From NCBI GenBank assembly GCA_021234155.1, contig JAJEKV010000090.1, positions 2,844,479-2,908,478 of the forward strand: DNA of 64,000 bases. Reading direction: 5' to 3'. Of the stretch, positions 11,266 to 23,231 are shown one piece after another; within the stretch, counting starts at the first letter, position 1, and the number at the start of each line of letters is the position of its first letter. The translations under genes and the position numbers were made by a program. Source of the stretch: Isoetes taiwanensis. Taxonomy: Eukaryota; Streptophyta; Lycopodiopsida; Isoetales; Isoetaceae. Below the pieces are notes generated by a model. The model was not told the origin of the DNA. It saw only the letters and a list, made by a program, of their open reading frames with translations, and searched no databases.

Positions 11266-12262
11266 TGCGGGACAGTGAGGCCCAGCCTCCGCCGCACCAG
11301 GGAATAAATTACTAATCGCATATTTCTTATTAGCCAGAATGACTTTAGCTAAACTTGCGCGATATTAATCCCAAAACTTTCTGTGGTTTAGCTAAACACT
11401 ACACATTTTTCCTCTCATACTTTCTAGTGTTTAGCTAAACTAACCCAAACATCATCCCAAAAATTTCTATGGTGTGGCAAACAGAAAATATCAAGCCAAA
11501 TCACTATACTTGTTTTCAATTTCCACTTATTTTACTCATTTTCTTTGTGAAAACATTTTAAAATAAGGCTAACTAGCAAAGTCTAGGACTCAAATTAATT
11601 CATAATGCTAGAAACTAAACTACTAATCATATATTCCCAAAAAACTAGAATGATGTTAGCTAAACTAGCCCGAAATTCATTCTAAAAGTTTCTATGGTTT
11701 AGCTAAACAATACAAAATTTCACTTTCTTACTTTCTAACGTTTGGCTAAAGAGCTCCAAGGTTGGTGCAGTCCCGAAAAAAGTTAAGCTAAAATTATTAT
11801 TTTTTTCCCAATTTTTTCCATTTACTTTAGCCAAATTTTTTTGACGTGCTAAAAAATCGCCAAATGGCTAAGTTTAGCCCTTAAATTATTCCATGCGCCG
11901 CACATCAGGATAGCGAGGGCCAGACCCACCAACTGGTAAACTGTACTACTGCAAACCCAAATCATAAATCACAAAGGGTCGCAAGACCAAAAAGAGTAAA
12001 AGGTGAAGCGGAATAAGATACGGGACAGAGAGGCTCAGCCTCCGCCGTACACCAGGATAGCAAGGCCTAGACCCACCAACTAGTAAATCCGGACCATTAT
12101 AAACTCGACAGATCGCAAAATTGTGTAAAACGCATATTGCGAGATTATGAAGAGTATAAAGCAGACGGAATAAGTTACGGGACAGAGAGGTTCAACCTCC
12201 ACCGTACACCAGGATAGCGAGGGCTAAAACCCACCAACTGGTATCCGGACCACTATACACTC
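11266..12262 (+). repeat. LINE 5' UTR tandem monomers, about 160 bp
   Basis: Three units share 'ACGGGACAGAGAGG', 'CACCAGGATAGC' and 'ACCCACCAACT', at about 11266 (split by an insertion and resuming at 11904), 12015 and 12175. They lie directly upstream of ORF1. In several LINE families such monomers act as the internal promoter; that role is inferred here. Confidence 0.7.
11298..11895. mobile_element. Non-autonomous hAT-like element nested in the LINE 5' UTR
   Basis: The 598-bp insert is flanked by identical 8-bp copies CGCCGCAC (11290-11297 and 11896-11903). Its ends are CAGGGAATAAATTA and, reverse-complemented, CATGGAATAATTTA. An 8-bp duplication and a CA-GGG-like terminus fit the hAT superfamily. 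It splits one LINE monomer, so it is younger than the LINE. Inside, a segment with TTAGCTAAAC motifs is repeated (about 11,320-11,480 and 11,630-11,760). It has no coding capacity. Confidence 0.7.
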
Positions 12263-12718
12263 AAGAATGCTACAAGAATATTCCAAGAATACCCTCAACT
12301 GCCTCGACTACCTCAACTGTCTCGCGGATTACCGAAATGCTCGAATAAATGCATAAAGGCGAAAATAAAGGAAGACAATTACAGAATCTCATATCAGCAC
12401 AGAAGGAGAACACCCCTACTCAATCATTGGAGAAGATGTGATGCGAGGGAATCCACATGGCAGAACAAATAATAAGTGGTGGGGGGCAGAACAATTAAAG
12501 AATGGCTACTCCAAAAATTCGAATTCAAAATTAGGATTAACGGTGCATTTTGAAATGAGAGACCGTTTAGGAACACAATATATAGACCTGATAGAAGAAA
12601 TCTAAAAATCTTTTCCCACAGAGTCTGTAGCGGATAACCGGACGAAGAGTACAGCGGCACACTGCGTTTCAAAGCAATGGCGGAAAGCACAAGCCTCAGC
12701 TAGCAAAAGAGAGCAGAA

Positions 12719-13273
12719 ATGGCAAGGGCACCGACAACCCAGCAGGACCTCAAAGATTTTCTAGCGCAGATGGACAAGCAGTTGGAGTCCAGGATACCAA
12801 GTATGGATGCACTCAACACGCTGGCAGAAACAGTCAACCGTAACAAAATAGCCATCTCTAGCATGGACGTGAGGATAGAAGGAGTAGAGAAGACGAGCGA
12901 GGATATGCAGCGCAGAATGGACGAGATTGAGGAGGAGAAAGCCAAAATCTTGAAGAGGTTGGTTGAATTAGAAAAAAGAAATGTTGAATTGGATGCATGG
13001 GAATCGTTTGATAAAATAAAACCGCATCTCATGGAATATGAGGAACAAAGTAGGATTAAGCATGATGTTAGGCTGATAGGAGTAGCAGAGAAACCTAACG
13101 AGGACACATATCGAGTGACTGCAGAAGTAATAGAGATGGTCTTCAAAGAACATCAGAGCGTCATTGTCAAAGCCGTACGGTCAGGCCAATGGAGGGGGCG
13201 GTCAAGACACATAAACCTGACACTCAAGGACCTAATAGCCAAGGAGAGAATACTGCGAATGGGTCCAGGTTGA
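12719..13273 (+). CDS. LINE ORF1 protein
   Basis: 184 aa from ATG 12719. Residues about 15-85 form a heptad-like coiled coil (repeated E/K/R/I/L/M), followed by 'HDVRLIGVAEKPNEDTY' and 'INLTLKDLIAKERILR'. These resemble the RNA-binding and C-terminal parts of L1-type ORF1 proteins, which coat element RNA as trimers. The ORF is intact but the partner ORF2 is broken. ORF2's open frame starts at 13189, overlapping the ORF1 end by 85 bases, as in compact LINEs. Confidence 0.65.
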   Translation: MARAPTTQQDLKDFLAQMDKQLESRIPSMDALNTLAETVNRNKIAISSMDVRIEGVEKTSEDMQRRMDEIEEEKAKILKRLVELEKRNVELDAWESFDKIKPHLMEYEEQSRIKHDVRLIGVAEKPNEDTYRVTAEVIEMVFKEHQSVIVKAVRSGQWRGRSRHINLTLKDLIAKERILRMGPG

Positions 13274-14835
13274 GGAACGGGATCAAGGTACAGGAATCCC
13301 TAACAGTCATGCAATGCCAAGGGTTACACAGGGAGCTGGCCAAAGCCAGGGAACTGAATCAGGCAGGAATACAGGCAGGGGTCAAGAATGGCAAGGTGTT
13401 TTTGCACAAAAGAGTACGAGAACCCGCATGCACAGGACAAGGACAGAATGTGGGAGCACTGGAGCCGGGAAGGGCGACAGATGTGGGGAAGGAGAACATC
13501 AACCCAGTGGGGATCCTGACACAGATACAGGAGAGCGTGGCGAAGGGGGGGTGCAATAACAGTAGTAGCCCCCGAAATGAGTCAGCACAGAGAGGAAGAA
13601 AGAAGCGGAAAAGGGGGCAGCGCAGATCGATTGCCCCAAATCGGAAACATGGATCCAACCCCGATCGCAAAGACCAGGGGACGCCCGAAAAGATTGGGAA
13701 ACGGAGCAGAACACACGGAAACCCCGAGGGAGCAACCTCGGGGAAAGAGACGCTGACGATATGGTACTGGAATTGTACCGGATATCCTTGGGATGACGGG
13801 GAAAAGCTGGAGGGGGCACACAGCTGTGACATAATATGTCTAGTAGAGACATGGGAACACAACATAAAACGGCTACCGAAGGAGGAGGGATACCAGCTAT
13901 TCACGTGCTGGAAGGACAAAGACTTTAAAATAGGAAGGGGGGGCGCAGGTCTAGCCTGCTATGTCAAAGAAAATGTAGTAAACAGTGCATGTATTTTACA
14001 CTCGGATGTCAATAAGAGATACATGATGTTAAGTATCCAATTACAAAATAAAAGGGACTTAATTCTGATTATAGCATATTACCCACCAAGCAGTGATAAG
14101 CTAGAACTACTAGAACTAGGGGAGACTGTGATGAAATGGAAAGAACAGGGACCAATGATACTAATAGGAGATCTAAATGCCAGGACATGCCAGGAACAAG
14201 CACAAAACACAAGCACGGAGGATACGAGCGGACAATGTACCTACACGGCAAGATCGCAGGAGTGGGAAAGACAGACAGAGGACAAGGCAGAAGTAAATGC
14301 TAAAGGGGAACTACTGCTCGAGGTATGCATAGCTACGGGGGTCATTATAGCAGAGGTGGGAAGGATCAGGGAATTTCACGAGCCAGAACGTACACGGGAG
14401 AAGTATAGTAGATTATGTGATAACGAACGACGCGCAACGGATATAGTCTCGGGAGTTAGGCTCTTAGAATGACCGATAGGAAAAAGGGAGAGTCACAGAC
14501 CCATACAGCTGACACTTACAGGAAACGAGCAGATCACAAGTGACAGACAGCAGGGAAGATGGACAGATGAGGGGAAGTTGAAAATACGATTCCAGGGTAA
14601 ACATGCAGACATATTTGTACAGTCTATCAAAGAAGAAATGGGAAGATGGAACTGGGGGGGACACAGGGCAGACGAAAATGGGGACGTGCTTAATGATATA
14701 ACAGTGAAAGTAGCAACAGAAGTTTTCGGGAAAAGAAGAAGAAAAAGGGGGAATAATGCATTCAAGGTCTCAATCTGGTACGATGATGTATGCAGGGAAC
14801 ACAAAAGAAAGGTCAGAGCGCAGAAAGGACCTAAT
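13189..14835 (+). pseudogene. LINE ORF2, apurinic endonuclease domain only
   Basis: After a basic, low-complexity N-terminus the frame shows an APE-type endonuclease: 'WYWNCTGYPWD', 'CDIICLVETW', 'GRGGAGLACYV', 'MILIGDLNAR'. TGA at 14470-14472 interrupts it. The same frame then resumes with 'ESHRPIQL', matching the final SDH-x-P-I motif with Asp replaced, and runs to about 14,835. No reverse-transcriptase motifs follow, so the copy cannot move itself. Confidence 0.75.
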
Positions 14836-15008
14836 GTTGTTATTCTGGAGTTTGGTATGGATTATAATCCACACGGATGATCACAGTTTGGCTGTTGGTT
14901 AAGCTTGTCTAGCTTTATTTTCATTGTATAGTTTGTATTTCAGTTTGTGAGTTTTAGTTGTGTTCTTGTTCAGTGTACTTCTTGTTGGTAACTTCCTGTT
15001 ACAGGGTT

Positions 15009-15206
15009 ATGATGGAGAGTAATGGAGATGCACAAGGTGATGTTAGTCATCCAGTCTTGAGTTTGGCACTATCTCTTATAAGCTCAGAGATTGATGCCTC
15101 CCATCTTGATTCACGTGTTCATCTTGCTGAACCAGAGCAAGTGTTTTGTGCTCAAAAAATTGTATCTAATATGATACAGATTGGAACCGAAGCCTATAGG
15201 ATTTGA
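15009..15206 (+). CDS. Small hypothetical ORF, 65 codons
   Basis: Starts MMESNGDAQG after a TTCCTGTTACAG acceptor-like site, and ends in TGA. The composition looks coding (acidic, LSLALSLISSEI), but nothing identifies a family. A second small frame at about 15249-15413 (MSSMSSVEWK...) follows. Both may be debris of an older gene or element between the LINE and the golgin. Confidence 0.2.
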   Translation: MMESNGDAQGDVSHPVLSLALSLISSEIDASHLDSRVHLAEPEQVFCAQKIVSNMIQIGTEAYRI

Positions 15207-15599
15207 GGCGGTAGCTTTTTGGTTTCTTTGATGCCATAGATTTTGCCATGTCTAGCATGTCTAGCGTAGAGTGGAAACATATGGGTATGTCAGTTTCTGA
15301 ACTCTATACATTGAGGTTCCACTTGAGCCTTGCCAATGCTTTGTTGATCCAAGCAATAAGACAGGTTGACTCTGTGATTACACATGCGCAGTCGGCCCCG
15401 CCTATAAATTAATGTTTGATCTTGTTGTTTTTATGAACCTTAAGTTGGTTGGGGGAGCCGTTTCAGTGCTTGTCAAGCACATGAATCTTTTTCTGATTTG
15501 TTGAATGTGAATAAGATGATTTCTGATTTTTGTGCTTATAGATTGTATGCTTATTATTTGTATGTTCATATTTATACTAGCAGACCTGAACTTTCAGTG

Positions 15600-16030
15600 G
15601 GCTACGACCCCTGGTATAGCGGTCATCCCTTGGGTTGGGATTTCTACTATGCTCGGATGAGCATAGGCATCGTCCTAGGGTTCAACTCTCCAGGCTCGCT
15701 GATGGTTTGTCGATATTTTCTTGCAGTGTACGGAGTTGGAGATCATGTTGATGCTGCCAAGGATTATGTATGAAGATCATCACTTTGATGCCACTGACCG
15801 TTGGACTTTCAGTGGCAATCAGTGACTTCGGAGTGATCATCTTTATGCATGGGCTTGCTTTTGTTGTCTCCGATGTCGATGAGAGCATGAGCATTTTGTC
15901 ACATGAGAGTTGCTGATAGAGTACTCAAGCTCTCATCGACATCAGAGTTATCCTCAAGGAGATGCTTCAGGTAAGTCCACAGCATCAAATTCGAGTTGGG
16001 GTTCGATTCCCCAAGCTCGCTTAGTTTTGG
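15600..16030 (+). mobile_element. Possible tRNA-derived SINE remnants
   Basis: GGTATAGCGGT near 15613 resembles a pol III A box and GGTTCAACTC near 15679 a B box at tRNA-like spacing. A second GGTTCGATTCC inside a GGGG/CCCC stem occurs near 15998 with the same AGGCTCGC/AAGCTCGC downstream. No complete tRNA cloverleaf is present, and there is no poly(A) tail or target duplication. Confidence 0.35.
15871..15945. repeat. Perfect 15-bp inverted repeat
   Basis: GATGTCGATGAGAGC and its exact complement GCTCTCATCGACATC are separated by about 45 bases, within the SINE-like stretch. A stable stem-loop is possible; no function is known. Confidence 0.6.
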
Positions 16031-16101
16031 AATGATATGGTGTATTAGGTCATATGATGTTCAATCAGGTTTTAAAATACTGTATTGTATCAGGTTATAT
16101 C

Positions 16102-16300
16102 CAGGGTTCGAAATTAGAATTTGCCCTAACCATTAAAAATGCCTGCTTACATTTAAGGCTGCCGGAAATACATGAAATTATAGTGTATTTTCCCGGAAAT
16201 CCTTAGAAATTTCTCCAAAAATAGCCTGAAAATTGGATATCGGAAATTTTTTGGAATGGCCGGATTTTTAAGGGTCGAACCCCCCCAATTTCGAACCCTG
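16102..16300. mobile_element. hAT-type MITE, 199 bp
   Basis: Terminal inverted repeats CAGGGTTCGAAATT are perfect over 14 bp, and both sides carry the identical 8-bp target duplication GTTATATC (16094-16101 and 16301-16308). These are diagnostic hAT features. There is no coding sequence. Perfect duplications suggest a fairly recent insertion. Confidence 0.85.
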
Positions 16301-17053
16301 GTTATATCATGTGTGTTGTATCAGCTTTGCAAGATAACCATTAGGTTTGGTTTTTTAAATAGCTCCCTACAAATCAGATCAACTTGGGCCAGTTTGACCC
16401 CATCTTGACTTACAAGGGACGGACTAGAGGGTAGTTCATGGAATATTCTGGGAAACATTACATATGATCTGATGGCCATGAAAATTCCTAATACACACCC
16501 CACGATAATACACACATCGATGGATAACCTAGAAACGTGAATGAGTTCATGATGTTGCATTAGTCCGTATAAATCTAAAAGTTTCATTAGCTATGTTCCA
16601 GACTCAAGTGCAAAATAAAAAGGCCTCTGACGTGGCATCCACGTAAGAGCCCTTTAACTCGGATCCACCTTTCATGGCGCTTGCAGGAGTGGGCAGATCC
16701 GTCCTTGTTCTCCTCCTAATGTTCTCTTTCTCATTCAACAGCTTCGAAATTAGTAGCACGCAGCTTCATGTGGTTTATTTTGTTCAAATTCATGTGATTG
16801 GCCGTTAGATCTTCAAGCTGTTTGTATCCCTTAGGCCAAATTCGGGCAGGAAGTTCTGTACAGGGTCAGTGTTCTTTGCAATAAATGTCATGGCAAATTC
16901 CCCAGAGGACAGCAACGGCGGACCTGGTTTAAGTTGAGCCCAATGCAGATGCTCCAATGCAATTGCTGGCAGCAATTTTCTTGCAGCCTGGTATAGTCAA
17001 ATGAGCTTGAAATTGGGTTTTGGTCATTGAGCAGATCCAGCAGAGTGCACAAC

Positions 17054-20000
17054 ATGATGTGGACTAGTCTTGCCAATTTTCGGGAAAATATTTCACAGAT
17101 TGCAGCAGAAGTTCTGGACACACAAGAAGAACTGGAAGCAAGTGGATCATTTCATGGATCTAGTTTTACAGAAGCTGAAGAAAGGCCCTCAGTTTCGCTG
17201 TCAGATGATGATGAGGATCTTAAGTCAGGGGTATGTATTTAATTCTGGTTCGTTAGGGCAATTACAGTAAATGGTATGTTATGTGTTCGTATGTGGCATC
17301 AACAATGCCTATATGGATGTTAATTTTCTTGCACTTCTTGTACGACTATATGGTGGGCATCTGCATCTAATTGGTTGCCCTCTTGGGAACGATTATTCTT
17401 GCTTTTAGCACTTTCTTTTAATAAAAAAAGAAAAGAAAGTCCTTTTGAAGCTTATTACTGCCCGTAAAACATGCAAAGAAATGTAGGAATTTATGAATGC
17501 TAACAGAAGTCATGTTATAAACTCCATAAGCATCTTACAAACTGCAGTTATACCTCGGAACTTAATTCTTTCACGCCAAATGGGATATAGACATTCTGAT
17601 GGTTGCCAAATGCAGGAACTTACCTCGAGCAGAAGTGCCCGTAAACAAAAGAGCTATAACAAGTATGAAGCCAATGGGGATGGGCCATGGACTACAACAT
17701 ATTTTAAACAAAAATTAGGAGAAACAGAGCAGCAGCTGGAGCGCATGCAAACAAGAGACAAGGTACAAGGTTTATTGTCCATTAAGATTTAGGAGATCTG
17801 ATCCTTATAATAAGTGAGTTATGGTCAATTTATCATTGCTTTATTTGTAGGAATTATCTAGCCAGCTTTTGGATAAGGAGCAGACATATTTGCAATTGAA
17901 AGAGGACCATGGTGCAGTACTTTTGGAGTTGAACGAACTCAAAGAATCCTTGTTCAACACACAGGCAGAACTGGCAGAGACAAAATCTCAGCTTCAAAGT
18001 ATGCTGGGCATGGTAGTTATATACAATAGAAGCTAATCTCCCATGCGTTAACCAGTCTGACGTGTCTTTGGCAACAGGAGAACGTGAAGCTGAAGAGGGA
18101 ATAATGTTGGAATATAATGCTTTCAAGAAGAAGTTTCAGGTTCTGTCTTACACGATTAGGTGTTGTCCCTTTTATTATCCTTTGTTTCTCGTTTTAGTCC
18201 CATCGTGTGGCTCACTTCCTAAGCAAGTATAATGTATGTTGAAACCATAATGTATTGGGGCTGTTTGCTGATGGTGTTATCTTCAAGGGTGTTCATTACA
18301 TAAAAACATAATCCTGTTAATCATCAGTATAATGTATTCTGTAACCATGGTGTTATCTGGCTCTATGATAATGTTGGTTATATTCAATGAGGTCCAGTCC
18401 CACAAGATTTTTAGCCTGCTCATATGTGTCTTGTGTTTTTAGAACAATGGGATAGTGATTGTGCCCCGTCCCTTTGCAATTTAAAAATCTTAACAAAATT
18501 CAAAAACCTTATTGTCCTCTTTTCCTGCTAAGTTTCAGGGCTGTATTTGCTGGCATTTGTGGTCAGGCCATAATTCAGAACAATGGCTTTTTGTACCTAA
18601 AATCGCTGTTTCAGAGTTCCCAGCATCAGAAATTCTGTTACACATGGGGCTGTATGGTGTTGATGTTATCATCAAGGGCGTCCACTACATAAGATCATCA
18701 TCTCGTTAACCATCAGTATAATGTATGCTTTAACCAGAGTGTTATCTGGCTCTATGATAATTGGTTATATTCAATGAGTTTCATTCCGACAAGATTATTA
18801 TCCTGTCGTCTTTTTCTAAAAATATGTGATAGTGGTTGCGCCCTGCCCTTTTGCAATTTAAAATCCTTACCAAATTGGAAAACCTTATTGGCCTCTTTTC
18901 CTACTAAGTTTCAAGGTTGTAGTTGTTGGCATTTGTGGTCAGAGCCATAATTCAGGACATTGGCTTCTTCTACGTAGAATTGTTGTTTCAGAGTTCCCAG
19001 CATCAGAAACTAGGTTACACTGGTAATCTGGATCTTCTGTTTGGCCATTGGGATGATTTGATACATCATGAAGCTATTCATGGTAGTTTATCTTCTTGGC
19101 GATGATTCAATAACCCAGTAATACAGAAACAGCTAAAAGAACCAATTGGCTGAGATTGGATTGTCCTATTTGGTTGCTCAAAAAATGATTTGCGCATCAT
19201 TTGTTGTGCCTGGATCTAGCATTAAGAGGGACATTTTAAAATCATGTTGGCCATTGAATTGAGATGTTAGAAAAGGGCCTTTAAAGTTGGTAATCTAAGT
19301 TTAGGGATTTTTTCTTTGCACACAGGCCTCAGAGGAACTGGCATCAAAATTGCAGGATAAGAACAATACTACCATCATGGAATTGCAAATGACTATATCA
19401 GAGCTCGAGAAAGAAAGAAATTTACTAGCACAAGCAAATTCTGAATTCCAGGTATTGTGGACGTTTTAGTTTTTATAGCTTACCACGAGTTGGAAATATT
19501 GTAAGGGATTTGGAAACAATTCAAAGATTGCCATGCACTTAACGGACATACAACGATAACATGCTCAGTATTGATGCCGATTCAAATTGTTAGAGTATGC
19601 TATTTCCAGCTTTTATGCATTTGACATGTTCTTTGGAAACACAGATGGAGAGGGAACGTTGGCATGAATCTTTACCATTAACACAAACAGATGGTGATTA
19701 TATCAATGAGGATAGCCAGCTGGTATTTATGCTCAATATTGTGCATGCTTATTAAGATCTTTAGCTGTATCTTGCTAAATTTCATTGTCTACATCAGGTT
19801 ATGAAGCAAATGAAACTATTAGAAGCAAGCGTTTCGGTCGAGAGGGAGAAGCATAAAGAGGAGTTGGAATCTCTTGTACTGCAGCGGGATAAAGCATTAC
19901 GGGATCTTAATAGACTAAAGCAACATCTTTTGGATAAGGTAGTGCAACTTGATAATGAAATGGCTTTGTTGTGCATGTTAGAGGCAGCAACTTCTGGTTT

Positions 20001-21960
20001 TGGGAGATTGTTACATTGCTGATTCATTTCTGCCCATGATTCATCTGGAGTAAGGGAACAAAATAAAAATTCAGAACATGATGGTTAATCAGTTTACGGG
20101 CAACAATTTCTGATTAGTGGGAATCTGCTGTTAAGGGCAGGAGCGTGCAGATTCAGAGAAGATGGACAATGACAGTGAACGCATTGAGGCGCTTCAAGCA
20201 GCAGCAGTGGCTGCAGATGCACGCATCCGGCATTTAGAAGCAGCCTTATTTGAGGCTGCAGAAGTTAATAGGCAGCATTCGATGGAGCTGGAAAGGAAGA
20301 ATGAAGAAAATATATCTCTGCAGCAGAAATTGAGGGATTACGTCTCTGCTTTAGAATCCAAGAATATCGAGCTTGTAAATCTTCAAGGTGTGCTTGGGCA
20401 GTATTATGCAGAGAGTGAAGCTAAGGTTGGAACTTTTGAGGATATGGCTTCTTTTATTGTCTTTCTTACCTACTAATCAATGATTTTCGATCAATGAATT
20501 TGGCAAAAATCAGGAACGGCTTCGTTGGGAATTAAAGTGTGCCAAAGAGGAGAACACCAGCTTATCCAAGAAGTTGAAGGTATGCGTTTCGAGTTTTATT
20601 ATTGTGTACTTAAAGGTTGTAGACTGCCAAGAAAGAGGTCTCATTAAATCAAGAATGAGACAAAGTTTGCATTTGCCATGCTTATGAAGATTAGTCTTCA
20701 ACATGTAATTTTTGGTGGATTGATCACATGGTTGAGAATCTATTAGATTATAGAACATGTTAATGAACATATTTGTCAGAGTAGAAAGCCTCACGATCTC
20801 CTGTTTGCAGGTTGCTGCCGACGAAATAGAAGGTAAGGAAAGACAGAAGAGCGAAATTTCAGAAAAGTTGGCAGTAGCAGAAGGGAGGAGGCTGGAGATC
20901 CAAGAAAAGATGCAGAAGTTGGAGGATGATGTAACTCGGCTACGTCATGCATTGGAACAAAGCATGACGCGCCTCAACAGGATGTCATCGGACTCAGATT
21001 ATTATGTTGACAGGTGGCTTCCTAGGTTAATCAGCTCGTTTAATTAGCTCATAACTATGCTGCAAGATAAATTTGCTCTTTCTGACAAATTTTTTGCCAT
21101 CTGCAACTCCAAAAACTGATGTGTAAGAGATGATAAAGAACACAAGTATCTGGTTTCATATGTCTTGAATCACTTGTTGCAGGCGAATCGTAATCAAGCT
21201 GCTGGTAACATATTTTGAGAGGAGACATAGCCAGGAGGTGTGATCCTCCCCTTCTTTTTCTCCCATCCTTGCTTGTGGTAAAGATTCTATCCTGAACTCA
21301 GGTGTTAATGTTAACAGGTTCTTGATCTTATGGCACGCATGCTTGGATTCTCCGATGATGATAAGCGCCGAGTAGGGCTGGCCCAGAAAAGCTCTGGGAA
21401 GGGAGTGGTTCGTAGCGTCTTAGGGTTGCCAGGACGTTTTGTTGGTGGCATGCTAGGTTCGTCAGGAGACACGGGCGTCCCTTCTTTGCAAGTAGATAAC
21501 CAGGTAACCATGATCTGTCGTTACTTCATTTTTTAAGGAGCTGGCATATAGGCAGCATTACTTAAACTTAACAACAGTGGCCATGGAGCAGTCTTTTGCA
21601 GATCTCTGGATTGATTTCTTGCTCAAGGAGTCAGAGGAACGGGATAGGAGGGAAAAGGCAGAGTTGGAGCAACGCAATGGTCCAGCAAGCAGCCACCGCC
21701 AAGAGTATGGTCATTCTGATTCCACGCTGGATCATCCTTCAAATTCAGGTTCAAAAGATTATGGGTCACCATCACCATATTCAGTTACTCCTGGTCATAG
21801 ACCAACCAAAAGCTTTTCTGGATATTCTTCTCTCAGTTTTGAACCTGGAAATCAACCACCAAATACATATCCGAATAGCGCTGACACAGAATTCTCAACA
21901 GTTCCTCTTAATTCTGCCAATCCTCCATCAATCAATACAAGGGGGTTTTTAATGTCGTAA
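17054..21960 (+). CDS. Golgin candidate 3/4-like protein (GRIP-related ARF-binding golgin), 13 exons
   Basis: Exons: 17054-17230, 17616-17762, 17851-17998, 18078-18139, 19326-19451, 19645-19722, 19798-19938, 20141-20425, 20514-20579, 20811-21013, 21183-21237, 21318-21503, 21592-21960. All junctions are GT-AG and the sum is one open frame of 680 codons plus stop. Arabidopsis GC3 (GDAP1) and GC4 are golgins of about 700 aa with the same start (MW-S/T-S-I/L-A-N) and the same order: long coiled coil, then 'LGQYYAESEAK', 'EQSMTRLNRMSSDSDYYVDRR', 'VLDLMARMLGFSDDDK', 'GKGVVRSVLGLPGRFVGG' and 'QSFADLWIDFLLKESEERDRRE'. The C-terminal GRAB domain binds ARF1-GTP and places the tether on Golgi membranes. 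The start could be Met 17054 or 17057; homologues begin at the second. The 3' acceptor at 21592 was chosen because it alone keeps the conserved NQSFADLW. No defect is visible. Confidence 0.93.
18222..19020 (+). repeat. Tandem duplication of about 390 bp inside a golgin intron
   Basis: The fourth intron (18140-19325) contains two similar units, about 18222-18640 and 18641-19020. They share 'GTTATCTGGCTCTATGATAA', 'GTTTCAGAGTTCCCAGCATC' and 'GGCATTTGTGGTCAG'. The intron is far longer than its neighbours because of this. Exons are unaffected. Confidence 0.75.
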
Positions 21961-23231
21961 ACCGAACTGCTTTATGCCATAATTCTTTTTATCATACAAA
22001 ATTTGATGTGAGTTAGTTAACGAATAAGATATCCTCTGCAGGAGTTTTGAGATTATCATATGCTTAAAGATTTATCCTAGACCACTCATACATGCATTCA
22101 CCTAGCCAAAGCATGGTACTTTGAATGTGACATGAGAAAATGTTGTTAATGGGACCATACTGATACGTATTTAATGTTTATGATGAACATTGTTGTAAAG
22201 ATTTTGCTTCACAGCAGCTTAGTCCAAGCTAGTGTCGTTACAAAATGTTACAAATGCTCGTACAAGCATCCTACCAGCCCCTAAAAATTGTGTAAGGCCC
22301 ATTATCACTTTCCTTATACTCCCAAGTTTGGGGAGGTTTTTGTATCCCTTTTTTTTTTAAGTATCTAACTTACAACAATTTTTTGATATGCCGGCCACTA
22401 CAGGCTTTCTGCTGGACTTGATAGCACTGAGGAGATGTGATGTAGCAATTAAGCATGTTAATGGATCTAGTGGAGGTGAGATGGAGGAGAGTGATGGTGA
22501 GATAATCGATGATGAGTATTTGCCTGATGATGAGATATTTGTTTTATGATATATTAAGCTTCGTACTCGGTCTTATCCACAAGATGAAGTAATACATCTC
22601 TCTCTCTCTCTCTGACATTTAAGCAAGGATTTCCCTCTACTGCAGAGCAGTCCAGCGATATTGGATATTGGTGGAGAAGATAATAGCAATGACATGATAC
22701 AGGTGAAAAATCGGCTTGCTAAATTTGGTGGCCTAGGTTGCTCCAACATGCTCATGTTCATCTGTGTTTCTCTATGGTATTCTTGTGCTCTGTGACATCG
22801 GGCGTGCCTTCCTCACAGGAGTAGTTTTCTGGTGAGGTTGTGCGTCACCTTGTGACTCCATGGTAAGAGGTCCTCCAGCGCCAGACGTGGGCTAGGAAGG
22901 GTATGCGCGTACGAGGTTTACCCCACCAATTCTGCCAATCAGGCTTAGAATGTGAGCTGGCTGGGCATGTTTATGCTAACAGGGCCTGCATATAGGCTGG
23001 CTGAGCTTCCCATTGTCCCGGAGCTATGTTTCTGATATTTTATTATTTTGGCTATGTTCTTTGCTTTTGTTGCTCAGAGTTTGACATTTCCTTGGATCAA
23101 GTTGTCATTGTCTAGCACTATATTCACATAGAATCTTTTATTTTGCTTGTGCTTAAGTCTTTGTATCCAAGGTTCCAGAGTGTTTCCATGCATGCAGTGG
23201 CAGCCATGGATTCTCACTTAGTCATGAGGAT
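21961..23231. other. Golgin 3' region and intergenic DNA
   Basis: Probable 3' UTR then AT-rich spacer. A short acidic frame (22388-22549, 53 codons, MPATTGFLLD...) and a (TC)n run near 22600 are present. Nothing is recognisable as a gene. Confidence 0.4.

Larger units (their letters stand above)
10950..14835 (+). mobile_element. LINE (L1-like), 5' end present, reverse transcriptase missing
   Basis: A-rich plus-strand sequence starts near 10,950 and includes repeated 5' monomers, an ORF1 and the endonuclease part of ORF2. Sense similarity stops abruptly near 14,835, before any reverse-transcriptase motif. LINEs normally lose 5' sequence; a copy that keeps its 5' end and loses the 3' two-thirds implies a deletion or rearrangement after insertion. 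The exact 5' end is not determined. Confidence 0.65.

Noticed and set aside
13359-13919. Minus-strand 186-codon frame over LINE ORF2
   Set aside because: Shadow of the strongly coding plus strand.
15990-16022. T-arm-like GGGGTTCGATTCCCC suggesting a tRNA gene
   Set aside because: No matching acceptor, D-arm or anticodon stem upstream; treated as a SINE remnant.
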